The notes under the pieces were generated by a model, which saw only the letters and a list, made by a program, of their open reading frames with translations, had not been told where the DNA came from and did no database searches. From Melanopsichium pennsylvanicum (Eukaryota; Basidiomycota; Ustilaginomycetes; Ustilaginales), in assembly GCA_900208305.1 (NCBI GenBank), contig OAPG01000010.1, positions 372,001 to 436,000 on the forward strand: a stretch of 64,000 nt of DNA, in the 5' to 3' direction. The position numbers and the translations under genes were made by a program. Numbering within the stretch: position 1 is the stretch's first letter; each line of letters starts with the position of its first letter. This document shows positions 1 through 9,732 of this stretch, piece after piece.

Positions 1-1177
1 CGTCGACCGGGAAAAGAAGGTCCTTGCGCCACGGGTTCTGCGTCATGTCGAATACTACGGTGTCGAGGATGTGATCGCGGACGCCGTACTGGGAAGCGCT
101 TTTGACAATGCCCGTCCTGCTGTTCGAATCGCTGATGTTTTCTTTCCCGCGCATCGGTCTACCGTCAATGTCACTGCCAAAAGCCATGGCACCAAAGACC
201 GCGCTCGCGTACAGCATGGATCCAGTTCCAGCAAATGGATCGTAAATGAGCTTGCCTGGTCCCGCGAGAGCCATACTGGCCATGAGTAGGCTCATCTCAG
301 ACTCCATCGAAGTATTGCCGATGTAGACCCGCTTCTTCAGGTTGAGCTTCTCAATCAAATCCCTCGCCAGTCCAGCCTGCCCCTCCTGCGTTGGGTCGCT
401 TGACTTTCGAGGGGCAGCTGGGGCTGCCTTCTCCGAGTACAGAGGGCCAGCATTCACATCAATGCGCCTGCCGAGGAAGATCTGCACCAATCGAGGATCC
501 TTGTCACCTAATTCCTCTCTCAATTCCACTTTGTCACCCTCTTTGCCTGCAGGAAAGTTATTGTGCTCATCACGCAGATGGCTCGGCCAGAGCTCTTGCG
601 CCACGTATTCTTCCATGACACCCCACCGCATGTGAGGTGCATTGAGCTGAATGCGACCCTTAAGACCCATGTAGCTGAAGCTCTGTATGATGTCGATTTT
701 GCGCTTGTCGCTGATCGTGTAGCTGTACGAGAACACGTAGGCTTTCCAGGAGGGACAGGCGGCTTCTTGAACGTAAGGTATCCACAGAGCGCGGCTGGCC
801 TCCTGGCGGTTGCGCGCATGAAGTTCTGAGTAGCTGCTTCCGTGCGACCAGTGAGCCCAGACAGAGCGCAGAGAGACGCAACGACGCAGGAGATTGACCG
901 CGGCTTCGTCGTTCGGAAGGTGGGCTAGCGCGAAAGGTCGTCGAAGATCGGGTCGATAGCCTGAAGACGATGCTTCGTGTGTAGCGTCGTATGCCTTGCG
1001 ACTTTCCTCGAGGATTGGCTTGGCAGGCGTAGGGACAAATGCAAAGGGGATGCGCAAATATTCGGCGGCAGCCAGGAAGTCGGGCAGACGGAAAGCATGG
1101 TTGGACGTGGCAAAGTGGAGGACGTAGAGCGGTCCGATGGAGGCCGGATCCTCCATAGCAGGGAAGCTCGTCGCCAT
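1..1177 (-). CDS. TRM11: tRNA (guanine-10-N2)-methyltransferase catalytic subunit Trm11, 5' part
   Basis: An open frame of about 392 codons starts at ATG 1177 and runs off the left edge without a stop, so the gene is partial. The N-terminal two thirds fits the THUMP-containing RNA-binding half of Trm11. Around residues 313-347 lies the methyltransferase SAM-binding motif, read as DPFAGTGSMLYAS followed by FGSDIDGRPMRG, which is the class I Rossmann motif in the form typical of Trm11. The catalytic (D/N)PPY motif would lie beyond the edge. In yeast the enzyme works with Trm112 and methylates G10 of tRNAs in the cytosol. A second in-frame ATG lies at 1156. The first was preferred because nothing argues against it. 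No intron is needed in the visible part. Confidence 0.88.
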   Translation of the reverse strand, partial: MATSFPAMEDPASIGPLYVLHFATSNHAFRLPDFLAAAEYLRIPFAFVPTPAKPILEESRKAYDATHEASSSGYRPDLRRPFALAHLPNDEAAVNLLRRCVSLRSVWAHWSHGSSYSELHARNRQEASRALWIPYVQEAACPSWKAYVFSYSYTISDKRKIDIIQSFSYMGLKGRIQLNAPHMRWGVMEEYVAQELWPSHLRDEHNNFPAGKEGDKVELREELGDKDPRLVQIFLGRRIDVNAGPLYSEKAAPAAPRKSSDPTQEGQAGLARDLIEKLNLKKRVYIGNTSMESEMSLLMASMALAGPGKLIYDPFAGTGSMLYASAVFGAMAFGSDIDGRPMRGKENISDSNSRTGIVKSASQYGVRDHILDTVVFDMTQNPWRKDLLFPVD

Positions 1178-1778
1178 AGTGCCTGAAAGATCGCTTGAGG
1201 ACAGCGATAGGTCACAGTGATGGGGGTCGATAGGGCTTGATCAAGGTGCCGCGGTATCTGAAGATGATTCCACAGCTTCGAAGATGCTTGTCTGTACTGT
1301 AAATTACCTCTCGAAAGTGGGGAAAAAAACGCTGGGAAGAATCACGAGAAAGTCAAAATAAAAAAAGTAGTTGCGGTTAATTCTCCGAAAATGTCAGATC
1401 GGACCCGAAGATGCTGGCTATATTCGAGCTCAGCTTGCTGCCAAAGTTGCAATCAAATGTCATTCAATTTTCTCCGTTGGCGCCAAATACGCGTCACCAT
1501 CTCATCATCAACGAGACCGTAACGATCCTCAGGCTAGCAAGACCCTGGCCAAGATTCACCTTGAACGCCACTGAACACATACATCAGCTTTGACGTTGCT
1601 GGACACTGCTGCCATCGAAGTCGTGCCTCTCTGAATTACAGTGCTGCATCGCTGCAGAAGTCGGACGAGTGAGGGTGTGGTAGCTGTCCCGTCATCGTCC
1701 TTACCCTGCACCACGACACGGCTGGCAGCGAACTGAGGCCCAACTCGTAATCGGTGCTGGGTGAGGTAATTTTCAGCC
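1178..1778. other. intergenic, divergent promoter region
   Basis: About 600 bases separate the divergently transcribed TRM11 and the HTH-GNAT gene. The part near 1310-1375 is A-rich. No open frame here has family support and no RNA gene was recognised. Confidence 0.6.
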
Positions 1779-3287
1779 ATGCCGAGACGCAAAATCGGGG
1801 CAGACCTCAAAGAGGCCCTTTGCAAGCTGTATGAAGCGGGCGATATCAGCGCCGATACAATCGAGAAACATGGCATCATGTCCAGAGCCACCTTTTTCCG
1901 CAACTTGAAGATGTACAAGACTGGCGCTAGCCTTGAGCAGCGACACAGCACAGGCCGTAAAACGAACGCGGACAAGCTCAAGGAGCAAGAGAAACAAGAG
2001 CTCGATTCTCTGCAGCCCGCACATCTATCGCATCTTGAGCTCGTGCTGCTTCTGGATGACGATGAGAGGAGCGCCCCGGGGTTGGCTTTGCGAACTAAGA
2101 GAAAGGTGAAAACGGCTGCTTCTGGGAGCTCAAAGAGAAGAGAGTTTGCCAAAGAAACTTCAGGTGATAGTCAAGGGATCGATTCGGCATTAGGCGGTGA
2201 AGACTCTGGATCTGAAAGCGAAGGCAATTTTGACGAAGGTGCTGCTCTAGCAAATCGACAGGCGCTCGGTAAGCTGACACAGGCCGCGAGATCTTTCTTG
2301 ACCTCGTCCGACAGCGGTACGCTCTGTGAACGTAGCGGACCATCGAGCAATTCGGGCGAGCTGGACTCATCGTTCAAGGCAGAAGACAGCCATTACTCTC
2401 ATAGCAATCGTGGTGCGCTCTACATTGTGAGGCAGAGGTCGCGAAATGCGAACGGCGATGCAAGTGGCGAGCTCATCGCAGCCGTCGCCTTGCGTTCGCT
2501 CATCTGGACGCCTCAGATCTACCAAGCACTGGGCCCGAGCTATGCAAGTCGTAGCATCGACAAGATTTGCAATCTTACAAGGTTGCGCGTTGACCCGAAG
2601 TGGCAGCGCAAAGGAATCGGGCGATGGCTGGTCAATGCCGCAGAACTCAAAGCTTCCAAGCTTGGCTTCTCCCACCTTTATTCACAGAGCGACGCCCGTC
2701 ACACCGAGCTCCTTTCCTTCTGGCGAAAGACTGGCTTTCATCAATTTGCGCGCTTGAAGAATGTGGAAGCCCTCGAGAAGCTAGTGGTAGCTCCAACAAC
2801 AAGAATGAAGAACAAAGCTTCCTCAATTAAGCGTGCAGCGCGGTCGCCGCCATCAACATCAGCTGCTGATGGAGATAAGGTTGTCCCCGAAACAAGCGGC
2901 AGCAAGAAGCGGAGGATTGGAAGTGCAGATGCAAATGAAGGCGTGACGAGTCAAACAGATTCGTCGGCCTTGGCTTCTGCTATTGACCCTGTAATTCCTT
3001 TGGACCCGTCCATTCCGGTGTCAGGCTCGTCTGCTCTGTCTACGCTTTCAAGAGCATCGACGCTGTCAGATTCGCTGGGGATGCTTCCTCAGTCAAGCAC
3101 AGCACCTCTTGCGCCATCCGCTGCAATCCTTCTCACGAACACAACTGCCTCTGCTGCACTCCCTGGATCAGGCTCGGCAGCCGCTCCTATTTGGTCTGCT
3201 CCGACGCCGAATGATTCGACTCATATGGCAACGGGACCACCGCCGAGACGAATCGCTTTTCACGAAGCAGACAGTGCGGGGAGCTGA
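1779..3287 (+). CDS. helix-turn-helix / GNAT acetyltransferase fusion protein
   Basis: A single 502-codon frame. Residues 1-60 form a basic homeodomain-like helix-turn-helix of the kind found at the N terminus of transposases (MPRRKIG start, then two helices and SRATFFRNL as the likely recognition helix). Residues about 60-200 are acidic and serine-rich. Residues about 215-330 form a GNAT N-acetyltransferase domain: the motif-A acetyl-CoA loop reads RVDPKWQRKGIGRW, matching the family's Q/R-x-x-G-x-G/A, followed by a helix and FWRKTGFHQF (motif B). The remaining 170 residues are Ser/Ala/Thr/Pro-rich with a basic KKRR stretch that could be a nuclear signal. Function is inferred: a DNA-bound acetyltransferase is possible, with unknown substrate. 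The HTH may descend from a transposase, since decayed transposases occur nearby, but the gene itself looks intact. Confidence 0.75.
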   Translation: MPRRKIGADLKEALCKLYEAGDISADTIEKHGIMSRATFFRNLKMYKTGASLEQRHSTGRKTNADKLKEQEKQELDSLQPAHLSHLELVLLLDDDERSAPGLALRTKRKVKTAASGSSKRREFAKETSGDSQGIDSALGGEDSGSESEGNFDEGAALANRQALGKLTQAARSFLTSSDSGTLCERSGPSSNSGELDSSFKAEDSHYSHSNRGALYIVRQRSRNANGDASGELIAAVALRSLIWTPQIYQALGPSYASRSIDKICNLTRLRVDPKWQRKGIGRWLVNAAELKASKLGFSHLYSQSDARHTELLSFWRKTGFHQFARLKNVEALEKLVVAPTTRMKNKASSIKRAARSPPSTSAADGDKVVPETSGSKKRRIGSADANEGVTSQTDSSALASAIDPVIPLDPSIPVSGSSALSTLSRASTLSDSLGMLPQSSTAPLAPSAAILLTNTTASAALPGSGSAAAPIWSAPTPNDSTHMATGPPPRRIAFHEADSAGS

Positions 3288-5313
3288 CCTACTACCTGTC
3301 AGTTTTGCACCTTCTTGTTGCCGATATTGATGCCGCCACTACGCCGCTACTACATACCTTTACTTTGCTATGATCAATATACCATTTTCAGCTCATACGC
3401 CTGCACCGACTAGCTTCATCAGTATGAAGAAACCAGAGATTCGGCCAAGAAGCAACTGAAGTTGATCAATAATATTGTAGCTCGGATCCCGAGAATATCG
3501 CACTTTTCGGTCGTTCGAGGGGCAAATGAGATTTTGCTGCCAGGTCATCTCGTCGCCAAATTCATGATCAAGCGATGTGCAGAATAGCAAGCTTCGATTC
3601 ATTGGCTGTGGCGTGAAAGTTTTCCCTCGGTTTTGCCATTTTCTCCAAGCAAGTGATCGAATCTCTGGTATCGTCTTTGGCGTACGACGTTTAAAGCTGC
3701 GGAGACAATGGTGCAAATTTTGGCCCAGTTTGAGGGAGTACGAACAAGTGCGCTCAAGAGCAAAGGCACTAGTAAGTGTTCGGTCCAATCTCATTACCAA
3801 TTGCCACGGCGCACTGCGCAGACAGAGCTTAGAATAGTAGACAGCGTGATTCCTCCCGCAATGCATGCACAGTAAGTGACTCCTCAAGCAATATAAAGTT
3901 GAGTGTCTTGGAGCTAGGAAAAAAAAGCCGAGAAAAAACCGCGGTTCTATCCAATATTGTTCAAGGTCCAATGGAATGGTACCAAGCTGACTAGTCTCTG
4001 TGAACACTCTGTTCAGGGGTAATGCAGCCCATCTGGATATTGTATGACCTTCATGTCGCACAAATGTTCTGATGCAGGTGTTGGTGTTGGTCTGTGACTT
4101 CTTGTCAGCGGTGTTACCGAATAAAGTGATCTTGGCGTTAATGGTGAGTTAAAGCCTAATTCGATTAAGCTCGGCGGTAAGCGCGTGTGAATATTGCGGA
4201 TATGTTAACGCCGGTTTGAAAGGAGCTTGGCGTTGGTGACCTGCTAACGCCTATCCCGGCTACCGCTGTTGTCACCCCGTTCAGAGGTTGCACGGCACGC
4301 TCGAATATGTTGCGACGCGTCGATCTCGGGAGGGGTGAGCAACTGCCTGGGAAACGGGGATATTGCACTGACTATGTGTCGGCGACGCCTGTGATACAAC
4401 TAGCAGGACGCTAGGTTATCGACGTTGGTGTTGACGAACACTCTCCGACTCGAACGGAGGCGTGTAGTACTGGACTGTCTTGTACTCCAACTCGAACCAA
4501 GACACACGAGAGGCTTGCAATACACTGAATTGCAAGCTTGAATAGTTAAAGGTACAGTGAGCTCGTGGAGCTAGAACATACGTTTTTGGTACTTGATAAG
4601 ATGATAGAGTGGATGATCTGCAACCCAGACACCCATATGACAATAGGCCAAAGCTCCCTTATTTACTGTAAATGCTGACACCTCTGATACCGATGTGTTC
4701 ATGCAGATCTGTGCAGCTCTCCCTGCAAAGCGGGGGCTTGGGCCTTCACCGATGAGCTGCATTAGTAGATAGATGGGACCATTTGGATGCTCCAAGTCTA
4801 AATTCCACCTGGCTCTCTTGTTTGCCCGTTGAATTGCGCGATGTCAGCCGCCACGACTCACAATAAAGTGCCAAAATTAGATCGCTACGTATCGGACCCA
4901 CGCAAGGCGCAGCTTTTGTTGCCGAATTCTATTGTGTGGGTCAGATTGGCTCACGAACAAAGGGCTATGAGGCGTTCGTGCCCTCTTGCATCTACAGTAC
5001 TTCGATGTCAAATCACAGTGCACCTTGGGACTGGAGAACTACTCACTGGCTCACTCCGTCTCATCTGGGCTGATTGTCTGCAGTCGACGGGCTCAGTTGT
5101 GACGATGAGTTTTTCTGGATGCGATGATCCCCTTATCACCACACTTTGACAGCGGCATCAGTGTCGTGAGACCTCGCCCAGCAGACGATACCGCTGCATG
5201 CATTCATACATTCAGATGCGTGTATGATCCTGTTCATGTTGAAACAAGATCGTACAGCGCGGCCTACTCCTCGAACCCACTTGATCATGCCAGCACAGGC
5301 TACCTCGTTTAGC
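3288..5313. other. long intergenic region without a supported gene
   Basis: About 2 kb of AT-richer sequence between the HTH-GNAT gene and the secreted-protein candidate at 5314. Open frames of 67-222 codons exist on both strands, but none shows a domain, signal peptide or start context that I can support. It reads like decayed accessory DNA at the edge of the effector island. Confidence 0.5.
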
Positions 5314-5586
5314 ATGTTCGCTTTTTTATTCAGCCCGCTTAAGCTCTTTCTGTCCTTGATCTGCAGTCCTCATGCTATGGTATTGGAACTAGCCGTGCAG
5401 AACGAAGATCCGCCAGACTATCGACGGTTCTCAAAGGTCAGGTTTGATGCCCCAATCTATGACTTCGTTCCATCTTCATATGCCTTCGAGTTCCATGACT
5501 TGGTCGAGCCGAACACCTCGGCAAGCACACCGATGTCGTTAGCCTCTTCCTGCCTAGTCTGCACGGGACTGCAGTGTCAGTACTAG
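5314..5586 (+). CDS. possible small secreted protein or remnant of one
   Basis: A 90-codon frame starting at ATG 5314. Residues 1-21 look like a cleavable signal peptide: a short N terminus, a hydrophobic core FLFSPLKLFLSLIC, then SPHA as a plausible cleavage site. The rest is polar and aromatic (for example KVRFDAPIYDF), with two cysteines close to the C terminus. Downstream, coding-looking stretches continue in other frames to about 5740, so it may be a frameshifted remnant of a longer effector gene. No family was recognised. The longer open frame starting at 5224 would bury the signal peptide and was not used. Confidence 0.3.
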   Translation: MFAFLFSPLKLFLSLICSPHAMVLELAVQNEDPPDYRRFSKVRFDAPIYDFVPSSYAFEFHDLVEPNTSASTPMSLASSCLVCTGLQCQY

Positions 5587-5758
5587 GCAAGACATTGACG
5601 ATCGCTTTCCTCGAGCAGGTCTGATAGTCTTCCCATAGTGACTTGTCATCTTCTGTTCGAATAATCGGCGTCTTCGAACTGCGTCCCGAGACCGAATTCA
5701 TGTGGGAACCACAGAATTGTTTGCTCCATGGGCTTCAAACTCGCCATAGGGACCCTAT

Positions 5759-5824
5759 GTGGGCTGTTCATTTGCTTGTATCTATTGAGGTAGGTGGGCT
5801 GTTCATTTGCTTGTATCTATTGAG
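5759..5824. repeat. 31-bp direct tandem duplication
   Basis: The 31-base string beginning GTGGGCTGTTCATTTGCTTG occurs at 5759-5789 and again, identical, at 5794-5824, separated by 4 bases. It looks like a recent local duplication (35-bp period, two copies) in non-coding DNA upstream of the FAD oxidase gene. Confidence 0.9.
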
Positions 5825-6024
5825 CTAGCGATCATCCTTGCTTGCTGTACTTCGACCAGGAGGCCAATGCGGTTCCCTGTCTGAGCCCTTTACGACGTAC
5901 TCATCATGCAGTTTGGCGATCTTGGACAGGGCGTATAAGAACGACGTTGATCCTTCAGCGCCATCGAAAATGACATCGCCTTCATCCTCCTATCCAAAAC
6001 TCCTCTACACTCTTTTCCCTCAAC

Positions 6025-7545
6025 ATGAGGAATGTTCTGGTCACCCTTCCATTCCTGTCCGGCCTCGCCGTGGCCGTGGCATTCTTCCTCAACTGGACGG
6101 CAGCCTCAGACAGACAGGCTCCAGTCTTCTCGCTGCAAAGGCGAACCTTCAACCAGACCGAGCAAGATGCCTGCCAGGCCATCGTCAAGGCCATGACGAG
6201 CTCAAATAGCAAGGTCGTCTACCCGCTCGACATTACGTATGCCGGTCTTCTCAGCCACTACATGTCCTCGTCAACTCAGTACTCCGCTTGTGTTGCTGTG
6301 CCGTCCACACCTGCCGACATTTCTGCTGCCATCAAAGTGATCGGAAGCAAGCGCATCCGATTTGCTGTCAAATCAGCCGGTCACGCCTCTAACCAAGGTT
6401 TTTCATCCACCCCCGGCGTTCACATCAGTCTCCAGAACTTCCAACAAGTCAACCTTAGCGGAGACAAGAAGACTGTCGATGTCGGACCCGGAAACATTTG
6501 GGATAATGTCTACTCGGGTCTCGAAGGAACTGGCGTTGCTATCGTTGGCGGTCGTGTTTCCGGCGTCGGTGTCGGAGGCTTCATCACTGGTGGCGGTGGT
6601 TACAGCTGGAAGACAAACCAGTACGGCTTGACCTCAGACACGCTCGTTTCAGTTGACCTCGTGTTGCCAAATGGAACGCTGACCACCGCATCGGCTACGC
6701 AGAATTCCGACCTTTTCTGGGCTATCAAAGGAGGAGGAAACAAGTTTGGTATCATTCACAACTTTCGTCTCAAGACGGTTCCCCAAGGCTTAGTCTACGG
6801 TGGCCTGCGAACCTACACTGCCGACCAAGTTGACAACATTGTCAATGCTACGTTTAACTTTTCCGAGAACAGCAAAGATTCCAAGGCACAGATTCTTCCC
6901 ACATTCAACTACGTCCTCGGCCAACCGGCTGTGATCCTACTCGCGTTCTATGACGCTCCCACACCCACTACAGATGCCTTTGCCGCTTTTTCCAAGGATC
7001 AAGCTCGAGCATTCACCGACGACTGGAAGACTCGAAGCATCCTGGACCTTGTCAAATCCGCTCCTTCCGATCTCCAAGCCGGCCAGCGTGGTGCTTTCCA
7101 CACTGTGTCGCTGCAGAAATACAGCAAGTCGCTACTTAATCTGATCGTGTCTGAACTCAAGTACTATGGTTCTCAAGCCTTCCTCCACTCGGGCACCTTG
7201 ATTTCGTACGACGTCGAGCCATTTTTGCCCTACTCACGGTATGCGCAAGATGCAGCTTGGCCGCACAAAACCAACGCTCTGCCTCTCAACCTTTATTTTG
7301 CCTGGACCAACCCCCTCGAGGACGAATTCTGGACGAAAGCGATCAAAGCGTCGGCGAACAAGATCACAGCTCAGGCAAAGAGCGAAGGCCAAAACCTCGA
7401 TGATCTTTACTTATACCCCAATTACGCTATCACAGGCACTCCAAGCGAGCAACTTTACGGCCCAAATCTTGGCCGTCTCAGCCAGTTGAAGGAGCGGTAC
7501 GACCCACAAGATGTGATGGGTCTGACAACATACTTCCCTTTCTAA
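6025..7545 (+). CDS. secreted FAD-linked oxidase, berberine-bridge-enzyme type
   Basis: A 506-codon intact frame. Residues 1-28 form a signal peptide (MRNVLV, then a Leu/Ala/Val-rich core), so the product is expected to be secreted. The FAD-binding PCMH/VAO domain spans about residues 75-255. KSAGHASNQGFS contains His120 at the place where FAD is bound covalently in this family, and GGFITGGGGYSWKTNQYG and DLFWAIKGGGNKFGI are typical core motifs. The C terminus (NYAITGTPSEQLYG to the end) is the BBE domain. The segment that carries the second covalent cysteine in bicovalent members reads GGRVSGVGVGG here, with no Cys, so the flavin is probably attached through the histidine only. Likely reaction: oxidation of a sugar or alcohol with O2 giving H2O2; the substrate cannot be told. 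It borders the effector cluster and starts about 200 bases past the small repeat. Confidence 0.88.
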   Translation: MRNVLVTLPFLSGLAVAVAFFLNWTAASDRQAPVFSLQRRTFNQTEQDACQAIVKAMTSSNSKVVYPLDITYAGLLSHYMSSSTQYSACVAVPSTPADISAAIKVIGSKRIRFAVKSAGHASNQGFSSTPGVHISLQNFQQVNLSGDKKTVDVGPGNIWDNVYSGLEGTGVAIVGGRVSGVGVGGFITGGGGYSWKTNQYGLTSDTLVSVDLVLPNGTLTTASATQNSDLFWAIKGGGNKFGIIHNFRLKTVPQGLVYGGLRTYTADQVDNIVNATFNFSENSKDSKAQILPTFNYVLGQPAVILLAFYDAPTPTTDAFAAFSKDQARAFTDDWKTRSILDLVKSAPSDLQAGQRGAFHTVSLQKYSKSLLNLIVSELKYYGSQAFLHSGTLISYDVEPFLPYSRYAQDAAWPHKTNALPLNLYFAWTNPLEDEFWTKAIKASANKITAQAKSEGQNLDDLYLYPNYAITGTPSEQLYGPNLGRLSQLKERYDPQDVMGLTTYFPF

Positions 7546-7740
7546 TTTGATCTTACTCTCTCTGTTCCTTGACTTCTTTTCGATGTTCTTTGATGTGATC
7601 ATAAGAATTGTATTGGCATGAAGCAGAACACAGGATGACAGTGACGCCTGACTGCTTTACAAAGGTTGTGAAGAGCGTTCAACGTTCATACTGCAACGTC
7701 CTCCTGTATGGCAGTACGAAGAAAGAGACACTGTAAGCGC

Positions 7741-9048
7741 TCACCTGTGAGCAGCGCGGGCAGCGTACTTTGCTTGCTCAAGCTGTTGCGAGAGGAAATC
7801 ATCGACAGCTTTGTTTTTTTCCTTGTCGAGATACCCGGCACCGTAGAAGTCTACATCGTCCGCAGCACCACTGCTCTTATTAGGTATCCCCCAGAAGGCG
7901 TAGATTGGCTTTTTTTCGCCTTCAATTCGGATAGCGCCATGTGCGTGAATGTTGTGTTCGGTCATGAGAACATCGACTGCAGTTGCAGGCGCTACTGGTT
8001 CAATCTTGACGAAAGGGAGGATGCGGCTAATGCGCTTGAGGGGGTTCAATTTGACTAATTGGGTCTTTAAAGCTTTCACCTTGTCGAGATCGAGTACTTT
8101 CAGGTGATGATTGAACACTCTCGCATTGATAATGTTGAAGTTGTCGGTGTCTTTAGACAGCCTCACCTTCACCTGAAATTTTGGTTTCTTCGAAGCTCCT
8201 ATAGGCGCGATAAATTTGAGCTCTGCCAGCGCGGGGGGTTCCGGCCACTGCATCCTAAACCGAGCATTCCAGGACGATCTTCTCATCCTACGGTCATCAA
8301 GGTCGTGAGTATATAAGTTCTTAGGAGGTAGCTCTTCTCTTGAATCGACCCCGCTGACTTGTGTGTGACTGTGCTGTTCCGATTGCGGGGATCGAGCCTC
8401 CTGATCCGAAGGATAATCTAAGAGCGAGTCGACGAAGGCTTGCTCTGCATTCATATCGAAAAACGGCCGTACGTCGTGGTCTTGCAGGAAGGACGAATGA
8501 GAAGACAGCATATTGTGCTGTTGAAGATAGCTGCGTGATGTATCTAGGATTGGAACTGGAAGGTTGCCGTATGAGGTGCTGGGCTGCTGAAGGGATGAAC
8601 GGGGATGCGGAGCATTCTGCCAGTGAAGTTCATCGCCTGATGTTCCCGGTATGCGAACTTGCGACACACCGTACCAGGTGCTGGGCTCGCCGCCAGAATG
8701 CTGGTCGCCCACTGCGAAGGCGTCAGGGTGGTGATCGGATGTCAGGGGCCAGTCCTGCCTATCCAGAGCAAGCCTATTCTGTGTTGGCCAGCCCTGCAGA
8801 GTACTGCGCACAGCGCGGGTTTGCTGATTAAATGGAGAGGACCGGTCCGACCAGTCATAATTGTCGTGCGTAGGCTGAGATGATCCATGTAGAGATGCGT
8901 GCGAGTCTAGTTGTTGGAATCTAGGGTTCATTGGCGCTGCAAAGACGCGAAGGTGTCCAGTCAGCCCTAAGCCGAGAAGTACCTGAATTGCTAGCAGCAT
9001 CATATTGCAGCAGGTTCTGGGCACAGAGCAGAAGGTTATAGATAGCAT
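7741..9048 (-). CDS. secreted effector-like protein, cluster member 1
   Basis: A 435-codon frame from ATG 9048, the first ATG after a TATA-like element at 9124-9133. An alternative start at 9003 (MMLLAIQVLLGLG) gives a cleaner signal peptide. Either way the N terminus is a secretion signal ending near FAAP. The mature chain has no cysteine. Residues to about 300 are polar, Gln/Ser/His/Pro-rich and probably disordered. From about residue 306 to the end is the domain shared with the three other members: INARVFNHHLKVL, then ISRILPFVKIEP, YAFWGIPN, and FYGAGYLDKEKNKAVDDFL. No enzyme motif was recognised. It is likely a secreted virulence-associated (effector) protein by comparison with smut effector clusters; membership of the Eff1 family is possible but untested. 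It is convergent with the FAD oxidase gene. Confidence 0.72.
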   Translation of the reverse strand: MLSITFCSVPRTCCNMMLLAIQVLLGLGLTGHLRVFAAPMNPRFQQLDSHASLHGSSQPTHDNYDWSDRSSPFNQQTRAVRSTLQGWPTQNRLALDRQDWPLTSDHHPDAFAVGDQHSGGEPSTWYGVSQVRIPGTSGDELHWQNAPHPRSSLQQPSTSYGNLPVPILDTSRSYLQQHNMLSSHSSFLQDHDVRPFFDMNAEQAFVDSLLDYPSDQEARSPQSEQHSHTQVSGVDSREELPPKNLYTHDLDDRRMRRSSWNARFRMQWPEPPALAELKFIAPIGASKKPKFQVKVRLSKDTDNFNIINARVFNHHLKVLDLDKVKALKTQLVKLNPLKRISRILPFVKIEPVAPATAVDVLMTEHNIHAHGAIRIEGEKKPIYAFWGIPNKSSGAADDVDFYGAGYLDKEKNKAVDDFLSQQLEQAKYAARAAHR

Positions 9049-9123
9049 GATGCAGACAAGTGGCAGAAACAGCGAACTTGTATTTTTGAGCTGTGACACT
9101 CTGTTGGAGACTTTCAGAGATAT

Positions 9124-9133
9124 GATATATAAG
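9124..9133 (-). promoter_or_regulatory. TATA-like element of effector member 1
   Basis: On the minus strand the sequence reads TTATATATC, about 80 bases upstream of ATG 9048. Members 2 and 3 have TATA-like elements at almost the same distance, which supports choosing 9048 as start. Confidence 0.45.
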
Positions 9134-9732
9134 GTGTGAGGTCCTGGTACGGTAAGGCTACTGTACGTGACCCTTTTGAGCCAGTTGATAAACACGAAGG
9201 CCTGATGGAATCTGTGATCTGGGTGTCATGCTGTAATCTAACGACCACACAACCCACTTATGAATAAGTAATGAGTCTCTTCTGGCAGCAGCGCAACAGA
9301 TTCGGCCTCGACTACGCATTGAGCTTGATTGTGGGAAAGCTCCCACTGTTATGACAAGGGCAGACGGGTTACATGTGCACTCATAAGCGCTTTGCAAAGA
9401 GAATACTTGCACCATGAGAGGCATTGCAAAGTATGAAAGTGTCAGAAGGCCAGGCTGATCGAAAGTGGTGACAGGTTGGCGACTCCACCGGTTTGTTAGA
9501 CCGACTACTCGAAGAATCACTGTCGCATTTTCAAGTTGCCCTACCATATCCGTTGGACGAAGCCAGATCGGCTCTTTGCCGCGGACCCTGAGCCGGCTAT
9601 CCGAAATCGACATAGTAGCCGAAATGCTTAGATTTGGCATGCACCAACACAATCAGCATCTTGCTTGTACCTTTCTACACTACTCGCTGCTACATCAACG
9701 CAGTTACGACCTCATCGCACAGAATCGTCACA
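9134..9732. other. divergent intergenic region
   Basis: About 600 bases between effector member 1 and the muconate-cyclase-like gene. It probably carries both promoters. The frame of the downstream gene is open back to 9634, but the extra 33 residues do not fit the family start. Nothing else was recognised. Confidence 0.5.

Noticed and set aside
4435..4512. tRNA-like T arm on the minus strand (CTCCG TTCGAGT CGGAG)
   Set aside because: The acceptor stem does not pair and the anticodon region gives an 11-base loop; at most a tRNA-derived relic.
9634..9732. 33-codon N-terminal extension of the muconate-cyclase-like protein
   Set aside because: Unrelated to the family start; the ATG at 9733 leads directly into the first propeller strand.
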